64,000 nt of DNA from Herbaspirillum sp. LeCh32-8. GTDB taxonomy: Bacteria; Pseudomonadota; Gammaproteobacteria; Burkholderiales; Burkholderiaceae_D. The notes under the pieces are model-generated. The model worked only from the letters and a program-made list of their open reading frames with translations, did no database searches and had not been told where the DNA came from. Positions 19,653-27,463 of this stretch are shown piece by piece. The DNA is taken from positions 186,001 to 250,000 of the forward strand of contig NZ_JAGIPZ010000003.1 of NCBI RefSeq assembly GCF_017814915.1, given 5' to 3'. The translations under genes and the position numbers were made by a program. Within the stretch, counting starts at the first letter, position 1, and each line of letters starts with the position of its first letter.

Positions 19653-20054
19653 TTATTTGACGCTGCGCAGATAGGCCAGGATGTCGTCGATCTGGCGATC
19701 GCTGCCGATGCCCCAGAAGCGCATCTTGTTGCCCGGCACCACATCGCTGGGCGCTTTCATGAAGGCGCGCAATTTATCCTCAGTCCAGACGAAACCGGCC
19801 TTGCTCATCGCCGGCGAATACTTGTAGTCGGCAGTCGACCCCGCCTTGCGCCCGATCACCAGATACAACTGCGGCCCGAACCCGCCGCGCGCCGACGGCC
19901 CGACCTGGTGGCAACTGGCGCACTTGGCAAAGGCAGCGCGGCCGGCGACCGGGTCGCCTGCCGCCCATGCGGACGATGACAGGAAGACAAGCAGCACCGC
20001 CGGCAAGGCGGTGCACAGGAAAGCGACGGGGCGGATGGAACAGGCTAACGGCAT
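19653..20054 (-). CDS. Secreted class I cytochrome c
   Basis: This 133-residue protein has a signal peptide cut near AWA-AGD (about residue 31) and a single CASCH heme-binding site at residues 45-49. The domain resembles mitochondrial-type cytochrome c2/c550: KCASCHQVG, GPQLYLVIGRKAG, then the region around the axial Met (PGNKMRFWGI) and a C-terminal helix IDDILAYLRSV. It would carry electrons in the periplasm. It lies 4 nt after the DUF2145 gene and is probably the last gene of a three-gene operon with 20059-20859 and 20873-21292. Its redox partners are not visible in the window. Confidence 0.93.
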   Translation of the reverse strand: MPLACSIRPVAFLCTALPAVLLVFLSSSAWAAGDPVAGRAAFAKCASCHQVGPSARGGFGPQLYLVIGRKAGSTADYKYSPAMSKAGFVWTEDKLRAFMKAPSDVVPGNKMRFWGIGSDRQIDDILAYLRSVK

Positions 20055-20058
20055 GGGC

Positions 20059-20859
20059 TCAGGGTCGGATCACGAAATGGCGCTCTTCGATCCCCGCCTT
20101 TTGCAGGAAGGCGAATACCGAATCGGCCGTGGTGGTCTCGATTTTATCGGCAAAGCGCTTCTCGTTCGGATGATCGTCGAAGGCAATGTTGGCCTTGAAC
20201 ATGCGGCTGCCCAGCCGGGTCATCGGCCCCAGGTTCAACACGGCCGGCTGGTATCCCTTGAACTTCAGCCATGCCTGGGCCTGCTCGCGGGTGGCGATCT
20301 GCGGCTCCATGGCGTGCGCCAGCGTCTCGTCCACCCACTGGTTGGATTGCTGGTAGCGCGTGGCCCAGGGATAGGCCAGCATGTTGTAGCGCGGGTCATG
20401 CATGCTGGTCGCCTGATCCGGCCTGATCGCCGCGCGCAGCCGTGACTGGATCTCCGGGCGCGGCACCGACACATACGCCTCCAGCTGGAACGGGTCGTCC
20501 ATGAAGAACTGTCCCATGCCCTGTTCATAGATATTGCTCTGCGCCGTGCCGCATTCGTTGAGCTTGTGCACCACGTACCAGTTGCTGCCGTCGCGGTACG
20601 CAAAACCCAGGTGCGAATAACGCTGCCCGTACTTGCTCAGGTCCTGCCCGACCCGGCCGATCACGACAACCTCGGCGCCGCTGGCGTTGAGCTGTTCGAC
20701 GGCCTTGACGGCCATATCCAGCTGCTGGCGCACGGCGGTCTCGCGCGGCTCGTTGCGCTCGCAGGTCTGTCCGGCATGCGTGGCCAGCGGCATGGCCAGC
20801 GCGATACCCATTAAGAACGCCGCACGGGCGCGGCGCAAGGATGTGAAAAAGGCATTCAT
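20059..20859 (-). CDS. DUF2145-family exported protein
   Basis: This 266-residue protein has a Sec signal peptide (LMGIALAMPLATHA, cleavage near residue 29) and then a DUF2145-type domain. Conserved-looking landmarks are VVVIGRVGQDLSKYGQRYSHLGFAYRDG, a Cys in LNECGTAQSNIYEQGMGQFF, and HDPRYNMLAYPWATRYQQSN; the paired Ser-His and Cys-Gly placement hints at an amidase/peptidase-like fold, but this is inference. The function of the family is unknown. It is the middle gene of an operon: a small secreted protein lies 13 nt upstream and cytochrome c 4 nt downstream. Confidence 0.8.
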   Translation of the reverse strand: MNAFFTSLRRARAAFLMGIALAMPLATHAGQTCERNEPRETAVRQQLDMAVKAVEQLNASGAEVVVIGRVGQDLSKYGQRYSHLGFAYRDGSNWYVVHKLNECGTAQSNIYEQGMGQFFMDDPFQLEAYVSVPRPEIQSRLRAAIRPDQATSMHDPRYNMLAYPWATRYQQSNQWVDETLAHAMEPQIATREQAQAWLKFKGYQPAVLNLGPMTRLGSRMFKANIAFDDHPNEKRFADKIETTTADSVFAFLQKAGIEERHFVIRP

Positions 20860-20872
20860 GTCAGGCTCCCGA

Positions 20873-21292
20873 TCAGGACAGCTTGTCGCTCTTCATGAGC
20901 GCGCGGCCCAGCTCATTGGGGATGATCGCCAGCACCTTGCCGGCCGACACCAGCAGCATGCCGCTGGAGGTGGCGACGAAGCGCACCGATTCACCCACGC
21001 CCACCGAGGCGGCGCCGCTGACGTTGCCGGCGATGGTCAGGGATCCGCGCACGCCGTCGCTGGCCTTCTCCAGCACATAGACGGTACCCTCGCCCGAAGC
21101 CTGCACGCCCTTGACCACGTAGGTGCCCGCCTCCGAGATGAACATGGCCGGCACCACCACCGAGGCCACCACCGAAATGGACGACGCGTTGCTGGGCGTC
21201 GACTGGGCATGCACGGGGCCGGCCAGCAGGGCGGCAGACAGCGCTGCAGCGACGACACCGAGGGACATGCGGCGCAGGAACATGGCATTCAT
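20873..21292 (-). CDS. Small exported protein of unknown function
   Basis: This 139-residue protein has a clear signal peptide (MSLGVVAAALSAALLAGPVHA, the last 20 residues being hydrophobic; cleavage near residue 29). The mature part is rich in Ser, Val and Gly beta strands (ISVVASVVVPAMFISEAGTY, then repeated TVYVLEKASDGV and SVRFVATSSG), suggesting a small all-beta domain. The start is chosen for its strong ribosome-binding site (AAGGAG, 7 nt upstream). It leads the operon with the DUF2145 protein and cytochrome c and is divergent from an XRE regulator 178 bp away. I do not recognise the family. Confidence 0.75.
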   Translation of the reverse strand: MNAMFLRRMSLGVVAAALSAALLAGPVHAQSTPSNASSISVVASVVVPAMFISEAGTYVVKGVQASGEGTVYVLEKASDGVRGSLTIAGNVSGAASVGVGESVRFVATSSGMLLVSAGKVLAIIPNELGRALMKSDKLS

Positions 21293-21416
21293 TTTTCTTC
21301 TCCTTGTGAAGTGATTGGGCCGGTGCAGCCACCCTGGCCGCCCGGTGGAAAGCAATGTAGCAACGGGTTTCGCCACTGTTGAGCGCTTCCTGCCGAAGCG
21401 CGCTTTTCGACGGATC

Positions 21417-21436
21417 GGGTATCGAAATACAATACC
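21417..21436. promoter_or_regulatory. Imperfect palindrome upstream of the XRE regulator
   Basis: GGGTATCGAAATACAATACC (arms GGTAT/ATACC) lies in the AT-rich gap between the secreted-protein operon and the XRE gene, 34 bp before the regulator's ATG. Its position suits an autoregulatory operator; this is inference only. Confidence 0.3.
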
Positions 21437-21469
21437 GAAACATCACAATGGAACAAGAAGGGGATCGCC

Positions 21470-22210
21470 ATGGCCCAGGCCGAATCGCTGGTCAATGCAT
21501 TGAAGAACGTACTCAAGGCGCGCGGCGTCACCTACGCGCAGCTGGCCAAGGGGCTGGCGTTGAGCGAAGCCAGCGTGAAGCGGGTGTTCGCCGAGCGCAG
21601 CTTCACGCTGGAGCGGCTGGATCAGATTTGCGGCCTGCTGGAGATGCAGATCAGCGACCTGGCGCGCATGGTCGCCGAGGACAACCCGGCGCCGGTGCAC
21701 CTGACGCGCGAGCAGGAGAAGAAGCTGGTCTCGGATCCGAAGTTGCTGCTGGTGGCGGTGCACGTGCTGAACCGCTGGACGCCGGAGCAGATCGTCGATG
21801 CCTACCTGCTGCCGCGTACCGAGCTGATCAGGCTGCTGGCCCAGCTGGACAAGCTGGGCATCATCGACCTGCTGCCCAACGACCGCATCCGGCTGCGCGT
21901 GGCGCCGGACTTTTCATGGCTGCCGGCCGGGCCTATCCAGCAATATTTCCGCGACCAGCTGCGCAACGATTTCTTCAACTCCCATTTCGACCAGCCCGGG
22001 GAAAAGATGATCATGATCAGCGGCATGCTCTCGGAAGAAAGCAATGCCGAACTGCAGCGCCGCATGGCGCGCCTGACCAAGGAGTTCCTGAAGGCGCACC
22101 GGCAGGACCTGGCCCTGCCGCTGGAGCGCCGCCACGGCAACGCGCTGATCGTGGCGATGCGGCCGTGGATACCCGACTCGTTCAAGCGCATCAAGAAGCA
22201 GAACGCCTGA
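21470..22210 (+). CDS. XRE-family helix-turn-helix transcriptional regulator
   Basis: This 246-residue protein opens with a Cro/CI-type HTH domain (about residues 5-65: TYAQLAKGLALSEASVKRVF for the two recognition helices). A C-terminal domain of about 175 residues contains LNRWTPEQIVDAYLL and a winged-helix-looking segment (LLAQLDKLGIIDLLPNDRIRLR). The C-terminal part could sense a ligand or mediate oligomerisation, but I cannot name it. The start has an AAGGGG site 7 nt upstream. It is divergent from the secreted-protein/DUF2145/cytochrome operon, which it may control. Confidence 0.85.
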   Translation: MAQAESLVNALKNVLKARGVTYAQLAKGLALSEASVKRVFAERSFTLERLDQICGLLEMQISDLARMVAEDNPAPVHLTREQEKKLVSDPKLLLVAVHVLNRWTPEQIVDAYLLPRTELIRLLAQLDKLGIIDLLPNDRIRLRVAPDFSWLPAGPIQQYFRDQLRNDFFNSHFDQPGEKMIMISGMLSEESNAELQRRMARLTKEFLKAHRQDLALPLERRHGNALIVAMRPWIPDSFKRIKKQNA

Positions 22211-22231
22211 CGCGCTCGGGCTGCTTGTCGA

Positions 22232-23134
22232 TCAGGCGCCGAAATACTCCGTATAGATTTCCGCCAGCCAATCGAGGAACAAGCGCACGCGCGGCGGCTG
22301 CTGGTTGTGCTGCGGGTAGAGCGCCAGCACCGGCACCCGGGGCGCGGAGAAATTGTTGAGCACCTGCACCAGCTGGCCGCTTTCCAGGTAGTCGGCGATG
22401 CCGAAGCGCGGCACCTGGATCAGGCCGAAGCCCTGCAGGGCGCTTTCCTTGTAGCAGTCGGCGCTGTCGACGGCGATCCAGCTGGGCACCTTGATCTCGC
22501 GCGTCTGGTTGCCGTCGGCGAAGATGAAGGGATAGCGGATGTCGTGGTTGCGCGAGAAGAAACCGACCGACAGATGGTGCTCCAGGTCTTCCAGCTTTTT
22601 GGGCGTGCCGAAACGTTCCAGATACGCCGGGCTGGCGGCGACGATGTCGCTGACCACCGCCAGCGGGCGCGCCACCAGCGAAGAGTCGCGCGGCACGCCG
22701 ATGCGCACCACGCAGTCGATGCCCTCGCCCACCAAATCCACCAGGCGGTCGCCGGCGCTGATGTTGATCTCGATGTTGGGATGGCGCGCGTGGAATTCGG
22801 CCAGGCGCGGCAGGATCACCAGTCGCGCGTGCGTGCCGTGCAGGCCGATGCGCAGCGAGCCGGCCAGCGCGGCGGCGCTGCTGTCCATGGCGGCTTCGGC
22901 GTCCTCGACTTCGGCCAGGATGCGGCAGCAGCGCTCGTAGAACTTGCGGCCGTCCGGCGTGGGCTGGACGTTGCGCGTGGTGCGCTCCAGCAGGCGGGTG
23001 CCGAGCCGCTCCTCCAGCGCCTTCATCACGTGGGTGGCGGAGGCGCGCGGAATGCCGAGGATCCCCGCGGCCTTGGTGAAACTGCCGAGGTTGACGATCA
23101 GCGTGAAGAGCCGGTACGACTCCAGTCGGTCCAT
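22232..23134 (-). CDS. LysR-type transcriptional regulator
   Basis: This 300-residue protein has an N-terminal winged HTH (residues 1-60: MDRLESYRLF, GSFTKAAGILGIPRASATHV) and a periplasmic-binding-protein-like effector domain. It begins at the conserved MDRLESYRLFTLIV start. LysR regulators normally control a divergent neighbour, here the SDR-DoxX pair starting 160 bp away. An effector cannot be read from the sequence. Confidence 0.93.
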   Translation of the reverse strand: MDRLESYRLFTLIVNLGSFTKAAGILGIPRASATHVMKALEERLGTRLLERTTRNVQPTPDGRKFYERCCRILAEVEDAEAAMDSSAAALAGSLRIGLHGTHARLVILPRLAEFHARHPNIEINISAGDRLVDLVGEGIDCVVRIGVPRDSSLVARPLAVVSDIVAASPAYLERFGTPKKLEDLEHHLSVGFFSRNHDIRYPFIFADGNQTREIKVPSWIAVDSADCYKESALQGFGLIQVPRFGIADYLESGQLVQVLNNFSAPRVPVLALYPQHNQQPPRVRLFLDWLAEIYTEYFGA

Positions 23135-23294
23135 GGTGCTTGCTCCGGCGAGTCTGGTGGATTGTTGAGGCTGGTTGAATACTGTTTTGGCTGTCCCGGG
23201 GCTTCCGCCAGCCGCGGCCCGATCCGATAATTTCCCTGTCGCCCGGCTCGTCGCAAACCGGCACGGACCAAACCCAACACGGAAAGGAATTGCC

Positions 23295-24032
23295 ATGAAC
23301 GATATACGAAAAAGCGCCATCGTGACAGGCGCATCGCGCGGCATCGGACGCGCCATCGCCCTGCGCCTGGCCGACGACGGCTTCGCCATTGTTGTCAACT
23401 ACGCCAGCAATCACCAGCAAGCTGAAGAGCTGGTCGCGCAAATCCGCAAGGCCGGCGGCACGGCCGAGGCGATCCGCGGCGACGTCGCCGATCCGGAGGA
23501 CGTGGCGCGCCTGTTTGATGCGACCAAGAAAGCCTTCGGCCGCGTCGACGTGGTGGTCAACAGCGCCGGCGTGATGAGCAATGCGCCGATCAAGCCGGAT
23601 ACGCTGGCCATCTTCGACAAGACTATCGCCGTCAACCTGCGCGGCAGCTTCAACGTGCTGGCGCAGGCGGCGCAGCATGTGGAGAGCGGCGGGCGCATCA
23701 TCGCCGTGTCGACCTCGGCGCTGGGCATGGCGTTCCCCACCTACGGTCCGTACGTCGCCTCCAAGGCCGGCGTCGAGGCGCTGGTGAAGGTGCTGGCGGC
23801 CGAGCTGCGCGGCCGCGGCATCACCGTCAACGCGGTGGCGCCGGGGCCGGTGGCGACCGAGCTGTTCTTCAACGGCAAGAGCGAGGAGCAGGTCGAGAAG
23901 CTGAAGAAGCTGCCGCCGCTGGAGCGCCTGGGCCAGCCGGAGGATATCTCGAACGTGGTGTCCTTCCTGGCCGGCGCCGACGGCGCCTGGGTCAACTCGC
24001 AAGTGCTGCGCGCCAATGGCGGCTTCGTCTGA
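23295..24032 (+). CDS. SDR-family NAD(P)-dependent oxidoreductase
   Basis: This 245-residue classical short-chain dehydrogenase shows the cofactor motif TGASRGIG (residues 11-18), NSAG, the catalytic Ser in VSTSALGMAF and the YxxxK pair in YGPYVASKAG. A terminal segment (NSQVLRANGGFV) matches the usual IxVdGG ending. It resembles 3-oxoacyl-ACP-reductase-like SDRs (FabG group); the substrate is not known. The ribosome-binding site is AAAGGA. It overlaps the DoxX gene by 17 nt and is probably regulated by the divergent LysR protein. Confidence 0.92.
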   Translation: MNDIRKSAIVTGASRGIGRAIALRLADDGFAIVVNYASNHQQAEELVAQIRKAGGTAEAIRGDVADPEDVARLFDATKKAFGRVDVVVNSAGVMSNAPIKPDTLAIFDKTIAVNLRGSFNVLAQAAQHVESGGRIIAVSTSALGMAFPTYGPYVASKAGVEALVKVLAAELRGRGITVNAVAPGPVATELFFNGKSEEQVEKLKKLPPLERLGQPEDISNVVSFLAGADGAWVNSQVLRANGGFV

Positions 24033-24480
24033 GCGCGCGCCGGCAGGCGGCCGGCCCGGTTCGGCGCCGCGCGCGGCGACGCTGCTGCGGGTGGTGTTCG
24101 GCCTGATCATGTTCAGCCACGGCCTGCCCAAGCTGATGGGTACGTCGCACGGCTCGATGGCCGATCCGATGGCGGCCTCGGTCAAGCTGATCGACAGCGT
24201 GCTGCACCTGCCGGCGGCGCCCCTGCTCGGCCTGCTGGTGGCGCTGCTGGAGGGCGTGGGCGGCTTGATGCTGGCGGCCGGGCTGCTGACGCGGCCGGTG
24301 GCCTTGCTGATGGCGTTGCAGATGGTGGCGATCAGCTACATCCTGGGGCCGACCTGGCCGTGGATCGACCGCGGCATCGAGTATCCGGTGCTGATGCTGT
24401 TCACCGCGCTGTTCTTTGCCGCACAGGGCGGCGGCATGTGGTCGCTGGATGGCAAGTTGATGCTGATGCGTCGTCGATAG
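24016..24480 (+). CDS. DoxX-family membrane protein
   Basis: This 154-residue protein has four predicted transmembrane helices and the DoxX opening pattern (LLRVVFGLIMFSHGLPKLMG) after a short polar N-terminus. DoxX relatives are thiosulfate:quinone oxidoreductase subunits or poorly defined quinone-linked proteins induced by stress. The start lies inside the SDR gene (17-nt overlap), consistent with co-translation; a later Met would lose part of helix 1. A strong terminator follows 27 nt after the stop. Confidence 0.88.
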   Translation: MAASSERAPAGGRPGSAPRAATLLRVVFGLIMFSHGLPKLMGTSHGSMADPMAASVKLIDSVLHLPAAPLLGLLVALLEGVGGLMLAAGLLTRPVALLMALQMVAISYILGPTWPWIDRGIEYPVLMLFTALFFAAQGGGMWSLDGKLMLMRRR

Positions 24481-24506
24481 GCGGCGCGATCGATACGCTG
24501 CAAGCA

Positions 24507-24540
24507 AAACGGGATGGCCTGCGCCATCCCGTTTTCATTT
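24507..24540. terminator. Bidirectional terminator between DoxX and EmrB genes
   Basis: The stem AAAACGGGATGGC / GCCATCCCGTTTT with a CTGC loop is flanked by A-rich and T-rich sequence. It lies between two convergent genes and can serve both. Confidence 0.85.
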
Positions 24541-24562
24541 CCGCGGCCGACTTCGCACAGCC

Positions 24563-26185
24563 TCAATGCGCATCCGGCGGCGGCGCCTTGGGCGCGTCCA
24601 CCTTGCGCATCAGCGGCACCATGACGGTGGCCACCAGCAGGCACAACATGATGACGAAGAAGGCATCGGCCACGGCCTGGGTCTGGGCTTCGCGCAGGGT
24701 CAGGCGCGCCAGGTTGCGCAGCGCGCCGGCGCTGTTGGCGCCCACGTCGATGCCGGCTGCCAGCAGGTTGGCGGCGCCGTTGCGCAGCATGTCCTGCATG
24801 GCTTCGTTGCCGGCATTGAGATGCTCGGCCAGGCGCAGGAAGTGCAGGTTGGTTCGATCGTTGAGGATGGTGCCGCACACCGCGATGCCGATCGCGCCGC
24901 CCAGGTTGCGCATCAGGTTGAACAGGCCCGAGGCCAGCTTGAGCCGCTCCGGCGGGATCGAGCCCAGGGTCAGCGTCACTACCGGGGCCACCGCGAACTG
25001 CTGCGAGAAGCCGCGCAGCGCCTGCGGCAGCAGCAGCTCATGCCAGCCCCAGTCGTGGGTAATCGGCGTGAACTGCCACATCGACAGCGTGAAGCAGGCC
25101 AGCCCGAACATCATCAGCCAGCGCAGGTCGACCCGGCGCGCCAGCATCATGTAGAACGGGATCGCCATGATCTGGAAAATGCCTGTGGAAAAAATAGCCA
25201 GCCCGATGTCCAGTGCCGAGAACCCGCGCACACGCGCCAGGAATACCGGCGTCAGGTAGATGGTGGCGAACAGGCCGATGCCGGTGACGAAAGAGAAAAA
25301 GCAGCCGAGCGCGAAGTTGATCTTCTTCAGTGCGCGCAGGTCGACCACCGGATGAGCGTAGGTCAGGCTGCGCCAGATGAAGGCGATGCCGGTGATGATC
25401 GATAGCCAGGCGGTCGCGCGGATCACGTCGTCGCCCATCCAGCCGTAGCGCGGACCTTCTTCCAACGCGTATTCAAGACAGCCCAGCGACACCGCCAGCA
25501 GCACCATGCCGGGATAGTCGGCGCCGCGCAGCAGGGAGAGATCCGGCTTGTCGATCTTGACCATCATCGGCACCACGATGGCGACGAAGGCGCCCGGCGC
25601 CAGGTTGATGAAGAACAGCCAGTGCCACGAATAATTGCTGGTGATCCAGCCGCCGATGGTGGGCCCCATGGTCGGCGCCAGCGAGGCCAGCGCGCCGACG
25701 GTGGCCGCCGCCAGCACGCGCTGGTTGCCCTGGAAGTAGAAGAAGGCGGACGTGAACACCATCGGGATCATCGAGCCGCCGAGGAAGCCCTGCAGCGCGC
25801 GGAAGGCGATCATGCTGTTGATGTCCCACGCCAGTCCGCACAACAGGCTGGCGGCGGTAAAGCCGACCGCCGAGGCCGAGAACAGCCAACGCGTCGACAT
25901 CACGCGCGCCAGCCAGCCCGAGAGCGGGATGACGATGATCTCGGCGATCAGGTAGCTGGTCTGCACCCAGGCGGTCTCGTCGGTGCCGGCGGAGAGGCCG
26001 CCGCCGATGTCGGCCAAAGAGGCGGAAACGATCTGGATATCCAGCAGCGCGATGAACATGCCTACGCACATGGTGGCGAAGGCCAGCACGCGTTGCTGCG
26101 TGGTGAGCCCGCCCGGCCCGAGCGCGGCATTCATGGAGGCGGCAGGCGTGGACAGGGCCGGCTGGGCTGCGGTGGCGGCGCTCAT
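24563..26185 (-). CDS. emrB: EmrB-type MFS multidrug efflux transporter (DHA2, 14 TM)
   Basis: This 540-residue inner-membrane drug:proton antiporter of the DHA2 group has about 14 hydrophobic helices. Motifs are MFIALLDIQIVSASL (motif D1-like LDxTIVxxALP variant), ETAWVQTSYLIAEIIVIPLS and GWLARVMSTRWLF (motif A region). A start at MSAATAAQPA is chosen because it lies 2 nt after the stop of the adaptor gene; the frame stays open upstream inside that gene. With EmrA and a TolC/NodT-like protein it would make a tripartite pump. The matching channel gene is divergent at 27464. Confidence 0.94.
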   Translation of the reverse strand: MSAATAAQPALSTPAASMNAALGPGGLTTQQRVLAFATMCVGMFIALLDIQIVSASLADIGGGLSAGTDETAWVQTSYLIAEIIVIPLSGWLARVMSTRWLFSASAVGFTAASLLCGLAWDINSMIAFRALQGFLGGSMIPMVFTSAFFYFQGNQRVLAAATVGALASLAPTMGPTIGGWITSNYSWHWLFFINLAPGAFVAIVVPMMVKIDKPDLSLLRGADYPGMVLLAVSLGCLEYALEEGPRYGWMGDDVIRATAWLSIITGIAFIWRSLTYAHPVVDLRALKKINFALGCFFSFVTGIGLFATIYLTPVFLARVRGFSALDIGLAIFSTGIFQIMAIPFYMMLARRVDLRWLMMFGLACFTLSMWQFTPITHDWGWHELLLPQALRGFSQQFAVAPVVTLTLGSIPPERLKLASGLFNLMRNLGGAIGIAVCGTILNDRTNLHFLRLAEHLNAGNEAMQDMLRNGAANLLAAGIDVGANSAGALRNLARLTLREAQTQAVADAFFVIMLCLLVATVMVPLMRKVDAPKAPPPDAH

Positions 26186-26187
26186 GC

Positions 26188-27285
26188 TCAGCTCCGGCCG
26201 GCGCGCTGGTCGACTTCGGCCGTCACCGACAGGCCCGGGCGCAGCTTGCCCAGGCGCGCGGCCTCGGCATCCAGCGCCACGCGCACCGGCACGCGCTGGA
26301 CGATCTTGGTGAAGTTGCCGGTGGCGTTTTCCGCCGGCAGCACGCTGAACTGGGCGCCGGTGGCGGGTGCCAGGCTTTGCACGCGGCCGTGGAATTCTTC
26401 GCCCGGCAATACGTCGGCCTTGATGATGACGGCCTGGCCTTCCTGCATATGGGCGATCTGGCTTTCCTTGAAATTGGCGTCCACCCACAGGCCCTGCGCC
26501 GGCACCACCGACAGCAGCTGGGCGCCGACGGTGGCGTAAGCGCCGACGCGCGCGCGGCGATTGCCGATCACGCCGTCGACCGGAGCGCGCAGCTCGGTGT
26601 AGGCCAGGTTGAGCTCGGCCAGGTTCTTCTCGGCCTGGGCCTGCTGCAGCGCCGCCGCCGCCCGCTGCTTCTGGGTGGCGATCACGTCCAGTTGACGCTG
26701 CGCGGCGTTCAGCGCGGCCTGCGCCTTCTGGCCGTTGGCCTGGGCCTGCTTGTAATCGGCATCGGCCTTTTGCGCGCTCTGTACCGAGACGGCGGCCTTG
26801 GCCGACAGGCTCTGGTAGCGCGCCTGATCGTCGCGCGCGCGCACGGTCTCGGCAACGCTGGCAGCCACGCCGGCGCGGCCCTGCTCGATCACCGACTCCT
26901 GCAACTTGCGCTCGGCCTCCAGGTTGGCGATGGCGGCCTCTTGCGCGGCGACCGCGGCGCGCGCCTTGGCCAGCGCGGCCTGGTAGTCTCGTTCATCCAG
27001 CTTGACCAGCAGCTCGCCGGCGCGCACCGGCTGGTTGTCTTTCACCAGCACCTGGTCGATGTTGCCGGCGACCTTGGGCGCGATTACGGTGATGTCGCCG
27101 CCGACATAGGCGTCGTCGGTGCTCTCGATATAGCGACCGACGGCCAGCCAGTGCGCCAGCCAGGCGACGGCGGCCAGTGCCGCGATGGCGAGGATGGCGT
27201 ATTTCAGCAATGCGGATTTCTTCCTGGCGGCCGGCGCGGCGCCGGCAGGTTGCGCGCTTGCGCCGATGGAGCTTTGAGTGGTCAT
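26188..27285 (-). CDS. emrA: EmrA-type membrane-fusion (HlyD) adaptor protein
   Basis: This 365-residue protein has a single N-terminal transmembrane anchor (KYAILAIAALAAVAWLAHWL, about residues 28-47). The VGRYIESTDDAYVGGDI motif of the EmrA group follows, then a lipoyl domain, a long coiled coil (about residues 95-200), and the half-barrel ending in VPVRVALD. The ATG giving MTTQSSIGA has a GAGG site; 12 more codons are open upstream. It is first in the emrAB operon. The upstream 178 bp carry paired 19-bp half-sites and a good promoter. Confidence 0.94.
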   Translation of the reverse strand: MTTQSSIGASAQPAGAAPAARKKSALLKYAILAIAALAAVAWLAHWLAVGRYIESTDDAYVGGDITVIAPKVAGNIDQVLVKDNQPVRAGELLVKLDERDYQAALAKARAAVAAQEAAIANLEAERKLQESVIEQGRAGVAASVAETVRARDDQARYQSLSAKAAVSVQSAQKADADYKQAQANGQKAQAALNAAQRQLDVIATQKQRAAAALQQAQAEKNLAELNLAYTELRAPVDGVIGNRRARVGAYATVGAQLLSVVPAQGLWVDANFKESQIAHMQEGQAVIIKADVLPGEEFHGRVQSLAPATGAQFSVLPAENATGNFTKIVQRVPVRVALDAEAARLGKLRPGLSVTAEVDQRAGRS

Positions 27286-27327
27286 GATGGCCTCGATGGC
27301 TGGGGTGGATGCGGCCTGCAAATAGCA

Positions 27328-27382
27328 GTTGCTTTCAAAACGATAGTGAGTTTAAACTTGACACTATCATTTTGCAAGTAAC
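27328..27382. promoter_or_regulatory. emrA promoter with two inverted 19-bp operator half-sites
   Basis: On the minus strand TTGCAA (27372-27377), a 17-nt spacer and TAAACT (27349-27354) make a fair sigma-70 promoter for emrAB. It is bracketed by half-sites GTTGCTTTCAAAACGATAG (27328-27346, plus strand) and GTTACTTGCAAAATGATAG (27364-27382, read on the minus strand), which are inverted 17 bp apart. Related half-sites flank the start region of the SDR-HxlR operon at 31443-31483, so one regulator may act on both. Binding here would cover the -35 box. Confidence 0.55.
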
Positions 27383-27463
27383 CGTCATCAACCCCGCAAC
27401 ACCCGATCGCAACCATCCGCCGGCGCGCCCGCGGCGACGGATTCCGATGAAAAGGCCAGACGC

